Assembly (NCBI RefSeq): GCF_964340395.1
Contig: NC_135570.1
Coordinates: forward strand, 4,992,822 to 5,020,321
Reading direction: 5' to 3'
Source: Glandiceps talaboti
Taxonomy: Eukaryota > Hemichordata > Enteropneusta > Spengelidae
DNA: 27,500 nt
Of the stretch, positions 21,427 to 27,500 are shown in pieces. The notes under the pieces are model-generated. The model was not told where the DNA came from, searched no databases, and saw only the letters and a list, made by a program, of their open reading frames with translations. The translations under genes were made by a program, and so were the position numbers. Numbering within the stretch: position 1 is the first letter of the stretch; the number at the start of each line of letters is the position of its first letter.

Positions 21427-21508
21427 AACAAAATGATAGTAGAAGAAGCACGACGGATCGTATTCATGATAAGGACGTCCGGGTACGTGATTTGCATGCC
21501 AAGTAGGC
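21427..21508 (-). CDS. Exon-like segment with chitin-binding-like motif
   Basis: On the minus strand an acceptor-like TTTGTTGTTAG ends just before 21508, and a strong donor, GTAAGTAAG, starts just after 21427. The 82-base segment between them is open in a phase-1-to-phase-0 frame of 27 codons. Its C-terminal part, EYDPSCFFYYHFV, resembles the Pro-x-Cys-x-x-Tyr-Tyr-x-Cys core of CBM14 (peritrophin-A) chitin-binding domains, but Phe stands where the second Cys is expected. No partner exon was found, and the upstream side is occupied by the inverted repeat at 21638-21992. It may be a decayed exon or chance. Confidence 0.12.
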
Positions 21509-21637
21509 CTAACAACAAATATGATACATACCGTATAAACACCAAAAATATATGAATTCATTAAGTTCAATTATCTAACTCAGAAAGTATCGAAGAGTAT
21601 TCCTTTATACATGCACGTACGTCGGCAAAAATAAAAA

Positions 21638-21992
21638 ATAACCCTGTGGCCATATGGATGGGATTGGGTATTTTTTTGGATTTTTAATTTATAAAAATAA
21701 TTTATCAACTTAGGTTTCCTACTTGAAAAATCAATGTGACACAACATTGAAAAAGTCTGTGTTTGTAACTCAATACATTGTAAAAAGCTATAAAAATGTA
21801 TAAAAAGTTTGTTATTGTACATATAATAACAAAGATTTTACACATTTATTAATCTATTGCAATGTATTGAGTTGCAAACAAGGACTTGGCATATGTTGGT
21901 TCACATTGATTTTTCAAGAAGGAAGCCACCATAGAATTATTTTATAAATTAAAAATCCAAAATAAATACACAGTCCTCAACCATATGGTTAT
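21638..21992. mobile_element. Large palindromic (foldback or MITE-like) element, 355 bp
   Basis: The left arm (21638-21780) and right arm (21860-21992) are reverse complements over about 135-140 bases with few gaps. The strongest stretches are CTTGAAAAATCAATGTGA and its partner TCACATTGATTTTTCAAG, GGATTTTTAATTTATAAAA and its partner, and CAATACATTG at the inner end. The 79-base centre continues the symmetry weakly, with a near-palindrome TTTGTTATTGTACATATAAT and onward. Outer ends read TAACC and GGTTA, so a TA border is possible. It has no coding capacity. Transcribed, it would form a long hairpin. Confidence 0.8.
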
Positions 21993-22648
21993 TTTAAATG
22001 TTGTGCACCTTTAACCAAAACTTCCCGCCAGAAACTAATTTTCGACTTTTAATACTTTTTATCAACTTTTAGCTTTATTTTTTACTTTCATCATAGAAAT
22101 TACGGTTACTAATTCGAATACTTCTTAAAAGTGTTAAATTTAGACAAATATCTATCAAGTTCTTTTAAATAAAAACGTTGAAGTGTTTTACTACTCGTTG
22201 TCAAACGTTAACTGTATTTTTAGATTACAATTATAGAAAGTATCCGTATTACTTCGTTTATGTCTAAAACCACTAAATTTAGAACAGTAAACATACTATT
22301 CGAGTCGTATTTTATAATACTGTCTGAAAGTAACATGGTTAATTGACTTTGGAGAACACACATCGCACAAGGTATTCTGTGTAGTGTGTATTTAGCAATC
22401 GTGTCGTGTGTTACGAATCACCGATTTTAATTAGAAATGAAATTTCTTATTATATTACGCATTGTGAAATTGTTAACGTCAACTGCTAACCACTGCCATT
22501 CAAAAGAAAATGAACCTGCTTTGTCTATTTTCATAAAACTCGAACTGTCAATCAAGAGATAAATTAATCACTCGTAATTACACCACAAAACGTAAACCTT
22601 TTCACTGTAGTTTGAATTATGACATCTAGGATAAATTTTGAAATCAGC
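21993..22648. other. Unique sequence, no gene seen
   Basis: AT-rich with no supported feature. A 16-base string, TTTTAAATAAAAACGT, recurs from about 16833. Confidence 0.5.
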
Positions 22649-22708
22649 TCGCATCATTTTTCATTTTGTGTGTCCAATTCGCATAATTTTTCATTTTTGT
22701 GTCACCAT
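22649..22708 (+). repeat. Tandem duplication of a 30-bp unit
   Basis: Two copies starting TCGCAT at 22649 and 22679 share the core ATTTTTCATTTT and a TGTGT segment, with a few substitutions. Confidence 0.85.
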
Positions 22709-24623
22709 GGGGGCGACTCAAACATCTGAGTAAAATTAGAACCGCATCTGAAATGTTTCCATTCTGCACAATTTTGACTAAACAACTAAGGGTACATGAG
22801 AGATAAGCTCATGTCGTTTCACTTTATATTATACAGAAAATATGTAATTACAAACAACTGTCTACAGAGAAAAGCGTTATCAGTAACATTCTGTATAACG
22901 TGTTGCTGTAGGGAAATACAAAACGTATTCAATAATTCATAACTGACTCATGAGTTGATTAAATGTCTAGATTGTAACAGAAAAAATGTAGTAAACTCAC
23001 TATTTACACATACCTATATCAATGCAAATATCCCCCAAAAGAGCAAAATCCGGAATTTTTGTGGCAAACTTTGGAAGTTTTCAATGCAGAAGATAGCGTC
23101 CGTATCAACAATGTGAAGAAAATCCTGGGAGCTAGTAGAACTTTTGCTGTCGTCACGTAGTAGGCTTCGTCAGAATTCAACGAAGGATCAACTGTTAGGA
23201 TTTTGTAAGATTTTCCTGCGATCGTTTCAGTTATCTATTCCGAGGATAAAAACACCAATTACCACGATAGAGTTCGACTGTAATCCATCCATATCTTGGT
23301 TATAATTACAGAGAGTGTACTGTATCTCACCGTCTTATGCCCAACACTGCAAAACACCAAAGACAGACTCGCGCATGACCGTTTCCCTGGTGAGGGCTCA
23401 GAAATTGCTTTTCAATTTAATAATCATTATGACACGGAAAATTGGCGTTTAATCTTACTGAAAATATTAATCATATACATCAAGTATAATAAAAGAGGAC
23501 TGGATGCCGCTTTGAATTAAAACAATACTCGCACCACCGAAAGAAAATTAACTTTCATAATAAATTCAGTCGCAAGGTAATTTGACTCCATAAATTATCT
23601 ACTAACAAAAACCAGGAATATTTTGATGAAGCATTTCAAAAATCGTCAATATTTATATTCATAAGGTATGTTTAATTTCCAGTAAGACATTTCTGTAGTC
23701 GTTTGTTGTGAGAATAGGAAGTCAAAAAAGACGGACCAGATTTAAGATAGCAGGTAGACAATACTGTTGTCAATATATTTCGAGGACAAAATTTCCTATA
23801 TAAGTGTATTGTAACACTAATATTTTTGTTCTTTTCCTAACTTCTTTTTGCGGAGATTCAAAAGTCTAATCACATAGTGTACTCAATTAAAGTATTCGCT
23901 GGCTCCGATTCAGCAGGCTTTTCTTTCAGTGTTCTTTATAATGGTTGTCGTAGGCTGAGGAAAAGTGCCAGATCGACGTGCGATAACATCCTCTATGTAA
24001 AGAATTGATGAGAATGGTCTTCCTTTATCAAACTCACTCAAAAATAGCCTACAATTACTAATTCATTATGGTCCTTTCATCATTATAGGAAAATGAATGC
24101 ATCGCTTTCGTCGTAAAATACTCGAAGATGCAGTGTAGCGTGCAAACATACTTAAAATGATCCCAAACGTAATACATTCTACTCGACAAACTTTACTTTA
24201 ACAACGTTTACATGTTTGAAGATTTCTGTAGTGATATACCATCAACCACGCTGCCTAGGGAACAGTTTAATACTTTCTTCATGAAATATTTGTTGACCTT
24301 TCCATTCGTTCAATATATATAATGGAAACAGTAACCTTGTTTCTTACACGTGACATATTTGCAGTAAATCTTGTTCGCTAATGTTCTACGTTCCCTATTA
24401 TGGAAAAGGTACCCAATAATTGCATGTATTTTCATATTTATATCAATTAAGTTGTAAACAGTAAGTGAATAATATATCTTTTGCAGTTTTGGTTTGTGGT
24501 ATGAAAATGTGTTATGGCAATACATTAAAACTAGGGCACGGTGAGAGAAACCATGATTATGGTGTATATTGGCCAACTATTCTAAATCTAAAGCCATGCT
24601 TAGCCTCTTTGTGCATACACATC

Positions 24624-24625
<2 letters not shown>
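22709..24625. other. Mostly unique sequence, one weak exon-like stretch
   Basis: Near 23310-23382 an acceptor-like TTATAATTACAG precedes sequence open in two frames up to a donor-like CTG, GTGAGG. I recognise neither translation. No repeats or RNA genes were seen in the rest. Confidence 0.45.

Positions 24626-24684
<59 letters not shown>
24626..24684. repeat. (AT)n microsatellite
   Basis: About 30 perfect AT dinucleotides, first block of the compound repeat. Confidence 0.97.
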
Positions 24685-24696
<12 letters not shown>

Positions 24697-24739
24697 CAGA
24701 GACAGACAATGCGAAAGAGACAGAGAGAGACGGAGCTAC

Positions 24740-24920
<181 letters not shown>

Positions 24921-24970
24921 GACAGGAAGACAGGCAGCCAGGCAAGCATAAATGCATATATACATATAGA

Positions 24971-25154
24971 CGTACGTACGTACATACATACATACATACA
25001 TACATACATACATACATACATACATACATACATACATACATACATACATACATACATACATGCATACATGCATACATACATACATACATACATACATACA
25101 TACATACATACATACATACATACATACATACATACATACATACATGCATACATA
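24971..25154 (+). repeat. (CATA)n microsatellite with CGTA and CATG variants
   Basis: Starts with CGTACGTACGTA, then about 43 CATA units with scattered TGCA variants near 25060-25072 and 25144. It is the reverse complement of the TGTA type seen at 13753 and 19401. The 200-codon minus-strand frames across 24557-25208 are repeat artefacts. Confidence 0.97.
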
Positions 25155-25572
25155 GAGGGAAAATTTTAAAGTGATCAGAACTGAGGACATTTTCATCACA
25201 TTTTGCATGACTTTACTTTACTCAGACGAAAGATGCTCCAAATATAACATTACAACTATCTGGATTTCTAGATTCCCCTCATTATCATATTGATCTCCCG
25301 TGATTTTACTCAATGTCGCTAGATATTTTATCAGCCTAGATAACGTCTTCACCGCAATGATATAGTTATGGTGTTGGATTTCGTGTTGTATGAATCTGAG
25401 ATGAGCTCGCTACCCATGCATAATTTAGGAAAGGCGATACTTTTAAAACATTCCTGCGATTAGGTACATCTATTTTCACGAAATATTCCATGAAGTGACG
25501 TAAATTTCTTGAAAAGAAACGAGTGCATTGTTGGCGTTAGAATTGTCGATTAGTACACGAGTTTAGTTTACT
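25155..25572. other. Unique sequence, no gene seen
   Basis: No supported feature. Confidence 0.55.
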
Positions 25573-26032
25573 AATTGCTGTAACTGCTTTGTACTGTTGT
25601 GTGACTTGACAAAATTCTTACTAAAATTGCTACGTTTTATCGTCTGGCCAGAAAAATATCTTAGTAAGTCTGCAACAATATGTATCACATTGCTCAAGTA
25701 TTACTAACATTGCTACATTGTTTCGTCTGTCCAGACAAAAATCTTTCTAACACTGCTACAATGTATCACCTCGCCCTATAATAACCATACTAACATTGCT
25801 ACATTTCATCGTCTGGCCAGACAAAAATGTTACTAACATTGCTACGTTTCATTCACCTAAATGTATTACAGAGAAAGAGAATGTAATAATATTGATAAAA
25901 TATCTGTCGCGCCACTCGCTGAAATACAGCAGTGTTAGTCAGATTTGAGTCCAGCCAAACGATAATATGTATCAAGTATACGATTTTGTCACGTCTGACG
26001 ACGTCCTCTTTCGGGTAACTGGATTCTATTGT
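25573..26032. mobile_element. 43-bp-repeat inverted element, copy C
   Basis: Six tandem units begin at 25620, 25663, 25703, 25746, 25789 and 25832. Spacing is 43 bases except for one step of 40. The unit reads ACTAACATTGCTACATTTCA, then TCGTCTGGCCAGACAAAAAT and CTT. It holds the palindrome GTCTGGCCAGAC, perfect at 25811-25822. After a 70-base centre, units in the opposite orientation appear (CAGTGTTAGTCAGATTTGAG from about 25930). The right end reads GGGTAACTGGATTCTATTG, matching the inverted left ends of copies A and B. Its own left end, near 25573, is more diverged (ATTGCTGTAACTGC). No protein is encoded. Confidence 0.75.
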
Positions 26033-26855
26033 CGTTCAACCGCAGCAACCAAGTCTTACCATATATTATGCTAGATGGAGTGATCAAAGTTATCGACCCA
26101 AAACAACCATTATAGCTTTGATTTTCTCAATTAGTATGCCTTTTCTGAACTTATAAGAAAAACAGCTCTGTTTTGTGTATACCTATAATTCGACATGCAC
26201 AGTCTGCGCACAAACGTTTATTTAGGAAATCTGCAATTAGTAGAGTATATTTAAACTGCAAGCTCTGTAATTGTACTGCAAAAACGTGTACAGTATTAAC
26301 TCTAGCGTTTAGGTTCCCCATTCCCAGTAATTACTGCAAGAATTTGAAGCCCTCAATTACAAGTAATGTCACGTGTTGCGATCATTTCTAAACTATAATG
26401 CAGCTAGACTAACAACCCATCAATTTGAGAGACAAGTGACGGTAAAAAACTTTGAAAATAAATTGAAATGTCTCTGATGAGATGTCAATTCCGTATTTAG
26501 GGTTGCCATGGCAATGAGACAGGTGAATCAGTTGTTGCAATCAACGTTTCACAAGTCAGTGTTCAGCGACACGAAATGATGTGATAAATCGATCAATCAA
26601 GGGTGAATAGGCGGTATAACGGGACAATGTGCCGCCATTGTATCAGTGAACTGCGCTCCTTCTAATGAAGATAGCGAATCTCAAACAAGCCAGATCGAAA
26701 GGATTAAAAGGTGTTTTCCTTTCAATTTTAATAGAAATTCCCGTCCATCTACATCAAGGCCAAGCTTGAATGCAACCACAAGACTTCTAAAAATAACTTT
26801 GAAGGTTTTCCTTCTGACTGAAAAACGATTTTACTTTTTAATATGGGACGAATGT
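26033..26855. other. Unique sequence, no gene seen
   Basis: Frames of 72 and 123 codons lack motifs; the latter runs into the CT/CTGT repeat. A CTGATGAG near 26475 lacks the remaining hammerhead core. Confidence 0.5.
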
Positions 26856-26856
26856 A

Positions 26857-26870
26857 TCTCTGTCTCTGTC

Positions 26871-26952
<82 letters not shown>
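26857..26952 (+). repeat. CTGT / CT microsatellite
   Basis: TCTGTC units pass into about 14 CTGT units, then CT dinucleotides (26926-26950). It resembles the pyrimidine-rich block at 17836-18070. Confidence 0.95.
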
Positions 26953-26953
<1 letters not shown>

Positions 26954-27500
26954 TTCTGAATCGAAGAAGCTGGTGTGTGTCAGTGTGTCTGTGCATGCCT
27001 TGTATCTACCTATATAATCTGCATGGCTCTCATATCGTCGTTGAAGTGGGGGTGGTACTCTCCGATTTTCAGACGGGTGAGCGACCCAAGTTCAAAACAT
27101 CTACCCATGTATAATCCACAAACAGACTCATAATTAGGAATTTTCAGCCTCAATCATCAACCACTTACTTTTATTCTAGCTCTGTTGCTGTGAAACTAAC
27201 CGGTATTTCTAAAGTATGAAGACGTTTACCATGTTAGCAAACTATATGATTATGAAATTTTCGGATTAAAAGTTGACCCATGTTTAGAAATTTCGTCTTA
27301 AAAATTTGACACATTTGGGTGACACATACCCGGGTATACTGTTCTATGGGAGTACCCCCCCCCTCCCCCCCCACACACACTCTCATACCTCACAAGCTGT
27401 ATGGATACATTATTTGTATACAAAATTTGCTACATTCCAACCATTTTTTCTCTTTCAACATGAATAAAAACGACGACATTACAGCATGATATGAATGTCT
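26953..27500. other. Unique sequence with a C-rich run
   Basis: A nearly pure C run (about 27354-27372) is followed by ACACACAC. A donor-like GACGG, GTGAGC near 27073 has no supporting exon. No gene was seen. Confidence 0.5.

Noticed and set aside
26470-26500. Hammerhead-like CTGATGAG
   Set aside because: The GAAA part of the core and the flanking stems are absent.
26646-27017. 123-codon plus-strand frame
   Set aside because: The second half is the CTGT/CT microsatellite, and the first half has no recognisable motif.

Overview
The window looks like non-coding metazoan nuclear DNA, intergenic or deep intronic. It is AT-rich. It has long AT, GTA, GGT, TGTA/CATA, CAGA and CT simple repeats, several short inverted-repeat (MITE-like) elements, weak codon structure on both strands, and no operon-like gene packing or bacterial or viral gene set. 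A marine invertebrate is a reasonable guess from this texture, but nothing here fixes the phylum. I recognise no conserved protein-coding gene, no rRNA or tRNA, and no reverse transcriptase, transposase or integrase domain.

Layout. Positions 1-5740 are unique sequence with a promoter-like cluster near 1440-1560 and an open stretch at 4361-4793. Positions 5746-7000 hold GTA, GGT and AT simple repeats. A 164-codon minus-strand reading frame of unknown nature lies at 7681-8175. Two inverted-repeat elements sit side by side at 9580-9916 and 9995-10272. A possible tiny two-exon gene lies at 11096-11787. Positions 13753-18130 hold simple repeats, a second 43-bp-repeat element (14267-14723), two related hairpin elements (15252-15402 and 16305-16523) and a 21-bp triplet repeat. 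Positions 18340-18832 hold a cluster of dyads and binding-site-like motifs followed by a 60-codon reading frame. Positions 20221-22708 hold three separate inverted repeats, one exon-like segment and a 30-bp duplication. Positions 24626-25154 are a compound microsatellite, followed by the third 43-bp-repeat element (about 25573-26032) and more CT/CTGT repeat.

The best-supported new structure is a family of short inverted-repeat elements with three copies here (9995-10272, 14267-14723 and about 25573-26032). They share ends built on CCAGTTA and contain head-to-head arrays of a degenerate 43-bp unit, in which the best-preserved unit carries the perfect palindrome GTCTGGCCAGAC. At least four inverted-repeat families in total are present, and two or three show TA dinucleotides at their borders, as expected for Tc1/mariner-type non-autonomous elements. 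The octamer TGACGTCA occurs seven times, far more than chance predicts. All gene-like calls are weak and are given as candidates only.
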